This document shows positions 16,014-25,900 of a stretch of 64,000 bases of DNA, piece after piece. Under the pieces are notes generated by a model, which saw only the letters and a list, made by a program, of their open reading frames with translations, was not told the DNA's origin and searched no databases. A program made the translations under genes and the position numbers. The stretch is from the NCBI RefSeq assembly GCF_016925615.1, contig NZ_CP070499.1:4650001-4714000 (forward strand). The letters run 5' to 3'. Source of the DNA: Natronosporangium hydrolyticum (GTDB lineage Bacteria; Actinomycetota; Actinomycetes; Mycobacteriales; Micromonosporaceae). Position 1 is the stretch's first letter. Every line of letters starts with the position of its first letter.

Positions 16014-17043
16014 CCCGCCGGTCTGCGGCGGCTGCCACTGTGTACTCCAGTACGGCGTAGGGAAGCTGGAACGGCCCGCGGTCGCGATGAGACACACCTG
16101 CCGCTGCCAACCCGGCCTGCTGGGCCAGCTCGGTCAGGTGCGCCGGGGTGCGTTCCTGACCGCCCAACAGGATCAGCATCTTCAGGTCGAGGTGGGTCGC
16201 CCACTGCTGGTCGGCGCCGGCGTCGATCACCCCCTCGACGATTAGCACCCGCCCGTCGGTGCCGGCCGCCGCCGCGACCCGGCGCAGGATGGTGACCACC
16301 TGTTCGTCGGGCCAGTTGTGCAGCACCGAGGCGAGCAGGTAGACGTCGCCGCCGGCGGGGATCGGGTCGTCGAAGAAGCTGCCGGCCACCACCTCGCACC
16401 GGTCGGCCACCCCGGCCGCGGTGAGCAGTTCGCCAGCACCGGCGATCGGGCCGGGCAACTCGAACAGGGTGCCGCGCAGCTGGGGCGCTTCGGCGAGCAG
16501 CCGGGCGAGCAGCTCCCCCTGGCCACCGCCGACGTCGACCACATGACCGGCGGTCGACCAGTCCCGGTCGGCGAGCATCGGGTGGTAGTCGCCGGAGCCC
16601 TGCGACATCAGCGCGTCGAACGACTCCTGCAGCGCTGGGTCGGCCGCCAGGTGCGCCCAGAACGGGGTGCCGTGCACCGACTCGTAGACCGGGGCACCGG
16701 TGCGGACCGCGGCCGGCAGCGCCGCGTAGACCTCGTCCATCCGGCCGGCGGCGCCCCGGGTGTCGAGCCAGTCGGCCATCCGCGACGGGTGCCCGCGCCG
16801 CAGCTGCTCACCGGTCTCGGTGAGCCCGAAGCTGCCGGGAACGGGTTCGGTGAACACGCCCCGCGCCGCCAGGTGCCGGAGCAGCCGGGCCAGTGCCCGG
16901 GCGTCGGCCCCGGTCTGTTTGGCTAGTTCGGACGGTTCCCGCACCCCGTCGGCGATCAGATCCGGGACGCCGAGCGTCACCACCGTCCGCAGCGCCCACG
17001 GCGTGGAGAGGTCGGTCATCTCCCAGAGGCTCCGCCCGGTCAT
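16000..17043 (-). CDS. SAM-dependent methyltransferase, plant-OMT type (first of two)
   Basis: The protein has 347 residues, with ATGA coupling to the dithiol oxidase gene upstream. The dimerisation domain (TPWALRTVVTLGVPDLIADG, PSELAKQTGADARALARLLRHLAARGVF) precedes a class I fold with HVVDVGGGQGELLARLL, ADRCEVVAGSFFDDPIPAG and LLASVLHNWPDEQVVTILRR; the His of HNWPDE matches the catalytic base of O-methyltransferases. It is longer than, and clearly diverged from, the second methyltransferase in the operon. The likely role is tailoring or self-protective methylation of the operon's product. Confidence 0.82.
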   Translation of the reverse strand: MTGRSLWEMTDLSTPWALRTVVTLGVPDLIADGVREPSELAKQTGADARALARLLRHLAARGVFTEPVPGSFGLTETGEQLRRGHPSRMADWLDTRGAAGRMDEVYAALPAAVRTGAPVYESVHGTPFWAHLAADPALQESFDALMSQGSGDYHPMLADRDWSTAGHVVDVGGGQGELLARLLAEAPQLRGTLFELPGPIAGAGELLTAAGVADRCEVVAGSFFDDPIPAGGDVYLLASVLHNWPDEQVVTILRRVAAAAGTDGRVLIVEGVIDAGADQQWATHLDLKMLILLGGQERTPAHLTELAQQAGLAAAGVSHRDRGPFQLPYAVLEYTVAAAADRRDADR

Positions 17044-17984
17044 GTGCCGCTGCCCCCTTCGCTACGGCCCAGGTGGTCCTTGACCGCCAGCTCGACCTCC
17101 TCCTGCACCAGGTCGTTGTTGAGCGCGAAGCCGGCCGCCGAGCCCATCCCGGCGGCGGTCACCACCTGCGCCCGGGGATCGACCACATTGCCTACTGCCC
17201 AGACCCCGGGGACGCTGGTGCGTCCGGTGCGGTCGGTGGTCACCCAGCCCTGCTCGTCGCGGTCGCAGCCGAGCGAGCGCAGCAGGTCGTCGCGCGGGAC
17301 CATCCGCGGGAAGATGAAGACGACCTGGCGCTCCACCAGTTCGCCGCCGGCCAGCACCACACCGCGAAGCTGGTCGTCGACGATCTCCAGCCGGTCGACC
17401 TCGCCCTCGACGACGCGGATCCCGCGGGCGGTGAGCCGGAGCCGGTCCTGCTCGCTGACCGGTTGGGTGTGTGGGAGGTAGGACAGGTCGTCGGTCCACT
17501 GCCGCAGCAGCAGCGCGTGGTGGACCGCGGCCGGGTGGGTCCCCAGCACCGCCGTCGGCTGGTCCCGGACCTCGTAGCCGTGGCAGTACGGGCAGTGCAG
17601 CAGATCCCGGCCCCACCGTTCCCGCACGCCGGGGAGCTCCGGCAGCTCATCGCGCAGTCCGGTCGCCACCACCAGCCGGCGTGCGGTCAGTTGCCGGCCG
17701 CTGGCCAGCGACAGTGTGAACCCGGGCTCGACCCGGTCGACCCGGTCCCCGATCATGTCCACCCCGTACTGGGCCAGCTCCGACCGGCCGGCGGCGAGCA
17801 GCTCGACCGGCGGGGTGCCGTCCTGGCTCAGGAACCCCCGGACGTGCTCGGCCGGCGCGTTGCGCGGCTCGCCCGCGTCGATCACCGCCACCCGCCGCCG
17901 GGAACGGGCCAACACCAGCGCCGCGGTCAACCCGCCAGCGCCACCGCCGACCACCACCACGTCGTACCCGGTCGTTTCGGTCAT
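17040..17984 (-). CDS. Thioredoxin-reductase-like dithiol oxidase (HlmI/GliT type)
   Basis: The protein has 314 residues from ATG 17984 with GTGGAG upstream; the longer frame to 18134 overlaps the globin gene and is excluded. It carries FAD-binding VVVVGGGAGGLTAALVLARS, the redox motif HCPYCHGYEV (CPYC), an NADPH-domain remnant TAVLGTHPAAVHHALLL and the FAD motif SVPGVWAVGNVVD. This is the architecture of HlmI, GliT and TdpE-type enzymes, which close an intramolecular disulfide from a reduced dithiol using O2 and protect the producer. It is the strongest single indicator that the operon makes an ene-disulfide. Confidence 0.88.
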   Translation of the reverse strand: MTETTGYDVVVVGGGAGGLTAALVLARSRRRVAVIDAGEPRNAPAEHVRGFLSQDGTPPVELLAAGRSELAQYGVDMIGDRVDRVEPGFTLSLASGRQLTARRLVVATGLRDELPELPGVRERWGRDLLHCPYCHGYEVRDQPTAVLGTHPAAVHHALLLRQWTDDLSYLPHTQPVSEQDRLRLTARGIRVVEGEVDRLEIVDDQLRGVVLAGGELVERQVVFIFPRMVPRDDLLRSLGCDRDEQGWVTTDRTGRTSVPGVWAVGNVVDPRAQVVTAAGMGSAAGFALNNDLVQEEVELAVKDHLGRSEGGSGT

Positions 17985-18025
17985 TTGACTCCACCTTCCG
18001 TTGCTGTCTGTAGCCGATCGCGCGC

Positions 18026-18502
18026 TCAGTCGATGCCGGGTGGTGCCTCGCCCCAGCCCCACACCGGCGTGGTCGTCCGGGGGGAGAGCGTCACCCCGGG
18101 GCGGGAGTTCGCCATCGCCCGCCGGGAACCCCACTCCACATAGGCTGCGAACGCCGACCGGAACTCCGCGTCGTCGGGTAGCCCCACCTCGTCGGCGGCC
18201 TCCAGCATCAGCGACACCCAGCGTTGGCGCTGCTCTGGCGCGATGTCCTTGCCGACGTGCTGGGCCCGCATCACCCGGAAACCGCCCCGCTGCTCGGTAT
18301 AGGTGGCGGGGCCGCCGAAGACCTCACCGAACCACATCGCGACGTGGTGCGGGTGGTCCTCCGGCATGTTCGCGAAGAGCGGCGCCAGGACGTCGTCCTG
18401 GCGCACCCGCCGGTAGAAGGCGGCCATCAGCGTCTCCAACGCCGGTGCGCCGCCCACCCATTCGTAGAGGGTGGGGGTCGACTGCTGCTCCTGATCGGAC
18501 AT
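18026..18502 (-). CDS. Truncated haemoglobin (group II type)
   Basis: The protein has 158 residues from ATG 18502 with GGGGAG upstream. LYEWVGGAPALETLMAAFYRRV, DHPHHVAMWFGEVFGGP and MRAQHVGKDI fit a 2-over-2 globin, with the proximal haem His in RAQH and a distal-pocket Trp/Tyr set (YTEQRGGF). A globin of unclear role is also found in the holomycin cluster, perhaps supplying or sensing O2 for the flavin oxidases. It lies 11 nt downstream of the GNAT stop and 41 nt upstream of the dithiol oxidase start. Confidence 0.85.
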   Translation of the reverse strand: MSDQEQQSTPTLYEWVGGAPALETLMAAFYRRVRQDDVLAPLFANMPEDHPHHVAMWFGEVFGGPATYTEQRGGFRVMRAQHVGKDIAPEQRQRWVSLMLEAADEVGLPDDAEFRSAFAAYVEWGSRRAMANSRPGVTLSPRTTTPVWGWGEAPPGID

Positions 18503-18513
18503 CTGCTCTCCCC

Positions 18514-19368
18514 TTACCCGAGTTCCAGGCTGCCGATGCCGTAGAGCGCGTCGGTGCGCAACTGCGGCACCGGGCCCCGGTACATCCGCACCACCCGGAA
18601 CTGTTCGGTCAGCCCCCGCTCCTGGAACAACTTCGCCGCCGCCGGCTGGGTGTCCGGGGAGAAGATTGAGACCTGGTCCCCGGCGACCAGCCCTGCGGTG
18701 AGGGCGTCGAAGAGCGCCTCGGCGTCGCGCGGGGTGTCGGCGCAGAGCGGCCCGATCCGGTGCCCGGCGGGAGCAGGTCGGACCACCCCGAACCCGGTGA
18801 GGGCGCCGTCGACGATCCGCGCGTACCCCTGGTGCCCCTCGGCGGTCAGCCACCGGCGTAGAAACTCCCGGCGGTAGGCCGGGAAACACTGCCGGTCGTA
18901 GTCGGCGACCTCGTCGAGCTGCTCTGGCCCGATCCGGATCACCTCCGGTGGCAGCGAACCGGGCCGGTCCAGCGCTCCGACGAAGTGGATGGTGTCGTGC
19001 ACCGGCACCGAACCGTCCCGGCTGTAGTTCTTTACCTGTTCGGGCATGGCGTCACCGGCGGTGACCCGGTCGCCGGAGTGCGGGCTCGCCACCTTGCACA
19101 CCCCGAGCCCGTACCCGCCGCCGCGCTGCTGCGGGTCGACCAGGTAGTGGCCCCAGACCGCGTAGTCGTCGGAGTAGTTGACCAGCGAGACCGCGGAGAC
19201 CGGCCGACCGTCGAGCCGGCCGATGAAGAACCCGTCCGGGTCGGTGGGCAGGAAGCAGGCCGGGTCCTGGAACCCGATGTTCCACCCCTCGCCGTTGCCC
19301 CACTCGGTCACGATCTGCCAGTCGGCCAAGTTGGCCAGGCCGACCGTGAATTCGCCCTTGTCGTCCAT
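18514..19368 (-). CDS. GNAT N-acyltransferase, two-domain (HlmA-like)
   Basis: The protein has 284 residues from ATG 19368 with GGGAG upstream. The N-terminal half is a GNAT fold (VSAVSLVNYSDDYAVWGHYLVDPQQRGGGYG, with the CoA-pyrophosphate loop QQRGGGYG). The second half matches the acetyltransferase-18 type (YDRQCFPAYRREFLRRWL, TGFGVVRPAPAGHRIGPLCADT, ending in SLELG). In dithiolopyrrolone pathways an acyltransferase caps the ring amine of holothin. Acyl choice (acetyl, propionyl or longer) cannot be read from the sequence. Adjacent genes on both sides belong to the same operon. Confidence 0.8.
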   Translation of the reverse strand: MDDKGEFTVGLANLADWQIVTEWGNGEGWNIGFQDPACFLPTDPDGFFIGRLDGRPVSAVSLVNYSDDYAVWGHYLVDPQQRGGGYGLGVCKVASPHSGDRVTAGDAMPEQVKNYSRDGSVPVHDTIHFVGALDRPGSLPPEVIRIGPEQLDEVADYDRQCFPAYRREFLRRWLTAEGHQGYARIVDGALTGFGVVRPAPAGHRIGPLCADTPRDAEALFDALTAGLVAGDQVSIFSPDTQPAAAKLFQERGLTEQFRVVRMYRGPVPQLRTDALYGIGSLELG

Positions 19369-19393
19369 GGTGGCTGCTCCCTTCGTTGCCGGG

Positions 19394-20551
19394 CTAGAGG
19401 CCGAGCGATCGGCCGATCAGTTCCTTCATGACTTCGGTGCTGCCGCCGTAGATGGTCTGCACCCGGCTGTTGGCCCACTCCTTGGCGATCGGGTTGTCCC
19501 GCAGGTACCCGGAGCCACCGAACAGCTGCACCGCCCGGTCGGCGACCCGGACCTGCAGCTCGGTGGTCCACCATTTGGCGCGGGCGGCGTCGGTGACCGA
19601 CAGCCGCCCGGAGTTCAGCTGCCGCACACAGCGGTCGATGAAGACCCGGGCGATCGCCACCTCGGTGTCCAGGGTGGCGAGCGTGAACCGGTTGTGTTGC
19701 AGGCTGCCGATCGGCTGCCCGAAGGCGTGCCGCTGCTGGGCGTGGGCCACCGCCGCCGCCAGCACCTTCTCGGCGGCGGCGAGCGCCACCGTGGCGATAC
19801 TCAGCCGCTCCCGGGGCATCCCGGACATCAGGTACGCCGACCCGGCGTGCTCCTTGCCGATCAGGTTGGCCGCCGGCACCCGGCAGTCGGTGAAGGTGAG
19901 TTCGCAGGTGTCGCTGGCGTGCCAGCCCAGCTTCGCCATCGGTTCGCCGCGCCGCAGGCCGGTCGTGTCGCGCTCGACCACGAACAGGCTCACCCCTTGG
20001 GCGCCCCGCTGCCCGGCGGTCCGGGCCGCGACCAGGATCAGGTCGGCGTTCTCGCCGTTGGTGATGAAGGTCTTCTGCCCGTTCAGCAGGTAGCCGTCGC
20101 CGTCGCGGACCGCGGTGGTGTGCATGGCGGACAGGTCGGACCCGCCCGCCGGTTCGGTCAGCGCGATCGCGGCGATCAACTCTCCGGCGCAGAGCCCGGG
20201 CAGCCAGCGGGCCCGTTGCTCGGCGGTGGTCCGGGTGGCCAGGTAGGAGGCGACGATGTCGTTGTGCGCGACAATCCCGGGAGCGGTGACGCCGGCAGCG
20301 ATCAGCTCCTCCGCCAACACCTGCGGGTACCGGTAGTCGGGCTGCCCGGCCCCGCCGTACTCGGCCGGGACCCCGACGCCGAGCAGCCCGGCCGCGCCGG
20401 CTGCCCGCCAGAAGCCGCGGCTGACGATCCCGGCCCGCTCCCACTCGTCGTGGTAAGGCACCGCCTCGCGGGCCAGGAAGTCCTGGCACAGCTTCCGGAA
20501 CCCGGCATGCTCCGGTTGGAAGTGCTCCGGTTCAAGGTGCTCATCCGGCAT
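19394..20551 (-). CDS. Acyl-CoA dehydrogenase-like flavoenzyme (HlmB-like)
   Basis: The protein has 385 residues from ATG 20551, overlapping the thioesterase 3' end by 11 nt. ACAD landmarks are AAIALTEPAGGSDLSAM, TFITNGENADLILV, KLGWHASDTCELTFTDCRVP, RHAFGQPIGSLQ and a C-terminal IYGGSTEVMKELI. The usual YEG glutamate is Gly here, so the base is probably the Glu of PRERLSI, as in long-chain/isovaleryl-type enzymes. It probably oxidises a PCP- or CoA-bound Cys-Cys intermediate across C-alpha/C-beta, one of the several two-electron oxidations needed to make the ene-dithiol. Confidence 0.88.
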   Translation of the reverse strand: MPDEHLEPEHFQPEHAGFRKLCQDFLAREAVPYHDEWERAGIVSRGFWRAAGAAGLLGVGVPAEYGGAGQPDYRYPQVLAEELIAAGVTAPGIVAHNDIVASYLATRTTAEQRARWLPGLCAGELIAAIALTEPAGGSDLSAMHTTAVRDGDGYLLNGQKTFITNGENADLILVAARTAGQRGAQGVSLFVVERDTTGLRRGEPMAKLGWHASDTCELTFTDCRVPAANLIGKEHAGSAYLMSGMPRERLSIATVALAAAEKVLAAAVAHAQQRHAFGQPIGSLQHNRFTLATLDTEVAIARVFIDRCVRQLNSGRLSVTDAARAKWWTTELQVRVADRAVQLFGGSGYLRDNPIAKEWANSRVQTIYGGSTEVMKELIGRSLGL

Positions 20552-21311
20552 CGCCGGCCTCCTTCCGCGCCGCGCCGGCCACCCCGGCGAGCGCCTCGTC
20601 GCGTACCAGCTGGAAGATCCGGGCCGGGTCACCCAGCGCCGCGAAGTGCCCGCCGGGGATGGTCACGGTCCGGCTGGCGGCGGTGGTGTGGCGTTGCCAG
20701 TCCCACATCCGGGCCGGTGGGGCGTGACGGTCGTCGGCGGCCGCGACCAGCGTCAGCGGGAAATCGACCCGCAGGTCGGTGTGCCGGTGGAACTCTGCCC
20801 GGATGGCGTAGTCCGCGCGGAATCGGCCGATCACGTGCTGGGCCAGGGCCGGCTGGGCCAGCAACTCGGGCGGGGTACCGCCGACCTCGGCGATCCGGGT
20901 CAGCACTAGCTCGTCCGGCTCGCCGGCGGCCTCGTCGACCGGGCTGTGCCACCGGGGCGGTAGGCCGGCCGAGAGCACTACGCATCGCGGCGGCCGGCCG
21001 GTGTCGCGGGTGACCTGGGCGGCGACCGCGAGGCTGACCAGCGTGCCGAAGCTGTGGCCGAAGGTGGCATAGGGGGTGGCCGGCCCGGACGCCCGCAGCT
21101 CGTCGACGATGACGCCGGCCAGCGCGGCGACCAGACCGGCGAAGTCGGCCGGGCGGGGCTCACGCGCCCGGACCCCGCGGCCGGGCGGGTCCAGACCGCG
21201 GACCTCGATACCGGGTGGGTCCGCGGCGGCCCAGGACCGGTAGCCGGCCGCGGTCGCCCCCGCGTGGGGGAAGCAGTAGAGGCGCAGCGGTGGGGTGTCT
21301 CCCACGGTCAC
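20541..21311 (-). CDS. Type II thioesterase (HlmC-like)
   Basis: The protein has 256 residues from GTG 21311, with GGAGGG just upstream. It is an alpha/beta hydrolase with LYCFPHAGATAAGY, the nucleophile elbow TFGHSFGTLVSLAVA (Ser in GHSFG), an acidic residue near AAADDRHAPP and the catalytic His in PGGHFAALGD. Such stand-alone thioesterases free or edit PCP-bound intermediates; because the NRPS has no TE domain of its own, this enzyme may also release the product. Confidence 0.88.
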   Translation of the reverse strand: MTVGDTPPLRLYCFPHAGATAAGYRSWAAADPPGIEVRGLDPPGRGVRAREPRPADFAGLVAALAGVIVDELRASGPATPYATFGHSFGTLVSLAVAAQVTRDTGRPPRCVVLSAGLPPRWHSPVDEAAGEPDELVLTRIAEVGGTPPELLAQPALAQHVIGRFRADYAIRAEFHRHTDLRVDFPLTLVAAADDRHAPPARMWDWQRHTTAASRTVTIPGGHFAALGDPARIFQLVRDEALAGVAGAARKEAGDAG

Positions 21312-21314
21312 AGA

Positions 21315-22961
21315 TCATCCCTCCAGCCGGCTGGCGATCCGCTCCGCCAGCATGATCGTGGTCAGGTTCGTCGGGACACTGGGGATGGTCGGGAAGACCG
21401 AGGCATCGACGACCCGCAGGCCCGGCACACCGTGCACCCGGCACTCCTGGTCGACCACCGACGTCGGGTCGGTCGCCGGCCCCATCTGCGCGGTGCTGGT
21501 CGGATGCCAACCGGGGTTCATGATGTTGCGGACCGCGCTGCGCACCACCACGTCGTCGTCGATCATCCGGTCGGACCAGAACTGGATCCGGGCCAACCGG
21601 TCGGCGATCGCCGGGCTGCGCAACAGCCGCCAGGCTGCCCGTACTCCGCCCGCGAGCCTCGCCAGGTCCTGCTCGTGGCCGCCCATTCCCAGCTCCACCG
21701 CGGGCGGCTGATCCGGATCGGGGTGGGTCAGGAAGACCCGGCCCCGCGACTCGGGCCGCATCAGCATCACCGACATACCGACGGCGGTCGCGGTGTCGAA
21801 ACGTCCGGCCAGGTCGGGGATGGCGGCGGTGTCCACATCGTTCAACAGCCCGAGCTGGAGGTCGACCTCGCCGTCGACGCCGCTGGTGAGCCGGGCGGCG
21901 ACCTCCCGCCACCGGCTGCGGGGCCGTGGGTCTCCCGAGGCCGGCACCGCCCAGATCACGATCGACGCATGGTCGGTGAGCTGCTCGCCGACACCGGGTA
22001 GGTCCGCTACCGGCGAGATCCCCAGCGCCCGGCACAACCGGGCGTCGCCGATCCCGGAGCGCTGCAGCAGCGCCGGAGTGCCGATCGCACCCGCGCTGAG
22101 CACCACCTCTCCGGCGTAGACAGTGCGGCCGTCGCGCAGCTCCACCCCGACGGCCCGGCCGCCGGCGGTGAGCACGCGGGTGACGAGCGCGCCACTGTGG
22201 ATCGTCAGGTTCGGCGGTGGCGGCACGGGCAGGTAGCAGGTCGCGGTGTCCATCCGGACCCCGTCGACGGCGTTGGTCGGCACCGGACCGACGCCGGCCT
22301 CGCCGCCACCCGGGCCGGCTTCGACGTCAGACCTGGAGTGAACGCCAGCCCCGGAGAAGTGGTTCAGGTCGGGCAGCGCCGGTAGTCCGGAGTCGGTGCA
22401 GGCGCGCCAGAACGCGGCGTCCAGCTCGTGCAGCTCGCTGCGCCGGGCCCGGGTGATCGGCACCGGCCCACCTGCCCCGTGCCGCTGCGGGTCATCGCCG
22501 AAGTCCCGGTCGTCCTCCAACCGCCGGTAGTAGGGCAGCACCCGGTCCGCGGACCAGTCCGGGTTGCCCCGCTTCACCCACTGGTCGAAGTCGCGGGGCA
22601 GGGCACGCATCGCGACCGCGCCGTTCACCGCCGACGAACCACCGACCACTTTGCCCAATTGGTAGGGGAATCTGGCCCAGCGGGCCCGGGCGGGCGAGCC
22701 CTCGACCGGGCCGGACCCGGCCAGCAGCGCCGCGTGCCGGCCGCTGCCGCGCAGATTGACCTGGTGGTCCCAGTTGTAGTCGCGCAGCACCAGCCGGCCG
22801 GCGTCCCGGAGCGGGTGGCTGGCCGACGCCGGGTTGGGCTGCGCCGGCCCGGCCTCCAGCAGCAGCACCCGCTGGCCGGCGGCGGCGAGCCGGCTGGCCA
22901 GCACCGACCCGGCTGAGCCAGCGCCGACTACCACGCACTCCCACTCGGTGGTACCGGTCAC
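21315..22961 (-). CDS. GMC-family FAD oxidoreductase (HlmD-like)
   Basis: The protein has 548 residues. The GTG start at 22961 overlaps the NRPS stop (GTGA), so the two are translationally coupled. It shows CVVVGAGSAGSVLASRLA (FAD ADP-binding), GKVVGGSSAVNGAVAMRA (GMC signature 1), VVLSAGAIGTPALLQRSGIG (signature 2) and the active-site pair NPGWHPTSTAQMG with VPTNLTTIMLAE at the C-terminus. GMC enzymes oxidise alcohols or C-H/C-S positions with O2. In the dithiolopyrrolone pathway one flavin oxidase of this type participates in the multi-electron oxidation of Cys-Cys. Confidence 0.9.
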   Translation of the reverse strand: MTGTTEWECVVVGAGSAGSVLASRLAAAGQRVLLLEAGPAQPNPASASHPLRDAGRLVLRDYNWDHQVNLRGSGRHAALLAGSGPVEGSPARARWARFPYQLGKVVGGSSAVNGAVAMRALPRDFDQWVKRGNPDWSADRVLPYYRRLEDDRDFGDDPQRHGAGGPVPITRARRSELHELDAAFWRACTDSGLPALPDLNHFSGAGVHSRSDVEAGPGGGEAGVGPVPTNAVDGVRMDTATCYLPVPPPPNLTIHSGALVTRVLTAGGRAVGVELRDGRTVYAGEVVLSAGAIGTPALLQRSGIGDARLCRALGISPVADLPGVGEQLTDHASIVIWAVPASGDPRPRSRWREVAARLTSGVDGEVDLQLGLLNDVDTAAIPDLAGRFDTATAVGMSVMLMRPESRGRVFLTHPDPDQPPAVELGMGGHEQDLARLAGGVRAAWRLLRSPAIADRLARIQFWSDRMIDDDVVVRSAVRNIMNPGWHPTSTAQMGPATDPTSVVDQECRVHGVPGLRVVDASVFPTIPSVPTNLTTIMLAERIASRLEG

Positions 22962-25900
22962 GAGGCCGCCACCGCGGCGGTGCCGACCAACTCCCCGAAG
23001 TCGGCGATGTCGGTGTTCATGAAGAGCCCTTCGATCAGCTCCTGTTCGGCGTCCGGCCCGATCCCGAACTCCTGGCGGACCTCGCGGAGGATGCCGACCG
23101 CGTGCAGCGAGTCGCCGCCGACGTCGAAGAAGCCGTCCCGGACGCCGATGTCGTCGTGGCCGAGCTGCTTGCACCAGATCGCCAACAACCGCTGTTCGAC
23201 CGTGTTGGTCGGCGCCGCCCGCTCCGGCGCGCCGCCCTCGTCGTGCCGCCAAGGTTCTGGCAACGCCGCCTTGTCGACCTTGCCGTTGCGGGTGATCGGC
23301 AGCTCATCGATCGCCAGGTAATGGCTCGGCACCATGAACTGGGGCAGCAGCTGGGCTACCGCCTCCCGCAACCTCGCCGGGTCGGGCTCGCCACCGGTCA
23401 TCACCAGGTACGCGGCGAGCTGCCGCTGGCCGGTGTGCGGGTGGGCCGGGGCGGTGACCAGCGCCTGCCGGACCCCGGGTTGCCGGGCCAGCACCGCCTC
23501 GATCTCACCCAGCTCGACCCGGTAGCCGTTGATCTTGACCTGGTGGTCTTCCCTACCTAGGATCTCGATGTCGCCACCAGGCAGGTAGCGGCCGAGGTCC
23601 CCGGTCCGGTAGATGCGGGCGCCAGTGACCGGGTGGGTGAGGAAACGCTCCGCGGTCCGTTCCGGGTCGTCCCAGTAGCCGGCGGCGACACCGGCGCCGC
23701 CGATGTAGATCTCCCCGGTCACCCAGGTGGGGCACGGTTCCAGCCAGGCGTCGTAGATGTGCAGGGTCTGGTTCGCCAACGGCTTGCCGTACGGGATGCT
23801 CGGCCACTCCGGCGGCACCTCGCCGATCGGGTAGGCCACCGACCAGATCGACCCCTCGGTCGCCCCGCCCAGGCTGATCACCTGCGCGGCGGGGAACTGC
23901 TCCCGGATCCGCGCCGGCAGGTCGGTGGGGATCCAGTCGCCGCTCAGCAGCACCAGCCGCAGCCGGTCGGCCGCCGACCCGCCGGCCACCCCAGCATCCG
24001 CAGCCTCGCTCCGGGCGTCCACCCACATCTGCATCGGGGCGGGCACGGTGTTCCAGATGGTGACGCCGTGCCGGTCGGCCAGCTCGGTCCAGTGCGTCGG
24101 GTCGCTGGCCCGGCCGGCCGCCGGCACCACCACCGCGCCGCCGGCACCGAGCACCCCGAAGATGTCGAAGACCGACAGGTCGAAGCCGGTCGGCGCGAGC
24201 GCCAGCACCCGGTCGGTCGCGGCGACCGCGTACCGCTGGTTGATGTCCTGGATGGTGTTGCCGGCCATCTGGTGGGTGATCATGACGCCCTTGGGCTCGC
24301 CGGTCGAGCCCGAGGTGAAGATCACGTAGGCCAGGTCGTCGGGGCGCTGCGGGCTGGTCACCGGCGCCGGGTCGCACCGCCGCGTAGCCTCGTCCGCCCC
24401 GGTGACCACGGTGACCCCCGCCGGCCAGCTCAGCTCCTCGCGCAACGCTTCGTCGGTCACCACCGCGGGCACCCGACACCGTTGCAGCAGGGCGTGCCGC
24501 CGCTGCTCCGGCAGCGTCGGGTCGATCGCCACGTACGCGGCGCCGCTGTGCAGCACTCCGAGGATCGCCGCCAACTGTTCGGCACCGGCCGGCATCGAGA
24601 CCGCCACCAACGTGCCCGGCCGCGGGTCGCAGCATTCCCGCAGCCGCCGCGCCAGCCGGTGGGCCTGCTCGGTGAGCCATCGGTAGGAGAACTCACCGGC
24701 CTCGGTGATCACCGCGACCGCATCGGGCCGCCGTTGCGCCGCCGCGGCGACCAGGTCGTGCAGCCGTACCGCCGGCAGCGGCTCGTCGGTCGCGTTCGCC
24801 GCCTGCTGTTCGACGGCGTGGGCCGGGGGTAGGCCGGCCAGCCCGCCGCCGAGCTCCCAGCTCGCCTCGTCGTCGGCGAGCCGGCTGAGCAGGCGCTGGT
24901 ACGCGGCGAGCAGGTCGGCCACGAGCCCGGGCGGGAACAGCCCCTCGACCGCGTGCCAGGCGACGATCAGTTCACCCGCCCGCTCCCAGAGCTGGTTCTC
25001 CAACCAGACCTGTGGGGTCGCGGTGGCGATGTGCAGCGGCTCTCCGAAGCTGGCGAGCGGGTCACCGCCGGCCGACTCGGCCGCGCCGACGGTGCTGGAG
25101 AAGACCACCGGCATCGCCGCCCGGCCACCGTTCTGGCGGGCCAGCTCCCGCATCACCTCGATGCCGCTGACCGTGCCGTGGCCCCGGTCGGTCTCGAGTT
25201 GGTCGGCCAGGTCGGCGGCGCGCTCGGCGAAACTCTGCCCGGCCCGGCCGGTGACCGCCAGCAGCTGCGGGGTGGTGAACTCGCCGACCACCTCGCCGAT
25301 CTGCGGATGCGTTGGCTGGCGGGCGTTCGAGGTCACGATCACCGTGAACTGCTCGGTTTTGGACCAGGTGCGGAGCACCTCAGCATAGGCAGCGAGCAGC
25401 ACTGTGGATGGGTCAAGCTGGCGTCGGCGAGCGTAGCCGGCGAGCGACGCCCAGCGGGCCGCGTCGAGCGTCACCCGATGATGCTCGAAGCTCGGCGTGC
25501 CCAGCTGTTCCGGCGCCACGGCCAGCGGCAACTCCGGCGCGGCGGGCAGCTGCGGCAACCGGTCCTGCCAGTAGGCCGCGTCCCGGTCGCCGGCGGCGCT
25601 GGCTCGCAGCCTGGTCAGCGCTGCCGGGTAGTCGCGGAAACTAGCGGCCACCGCGGGCGGCGTCCACTCCGGCTGGTCGTAGCCGCGCCGCCACTGCACA
25701 AGCAGCCGCAGCACACTGGGAAGGTCCAGGAAGAGGAGGTCGACCCGCAGGTGTAGCCGCTGCTCGCCCGCGCCGAGCAGGCTCACTCGTACCTGCAACG
25801 GCTCGGCCTGGTCGGCCGGCGGCTGCTGCTGGCTCAGCTCGGCCCGTACCCGCGCCAGCGCATTGCGCCGCCCTGAGCCGGCCTGGCCGGTGAGGTCTTC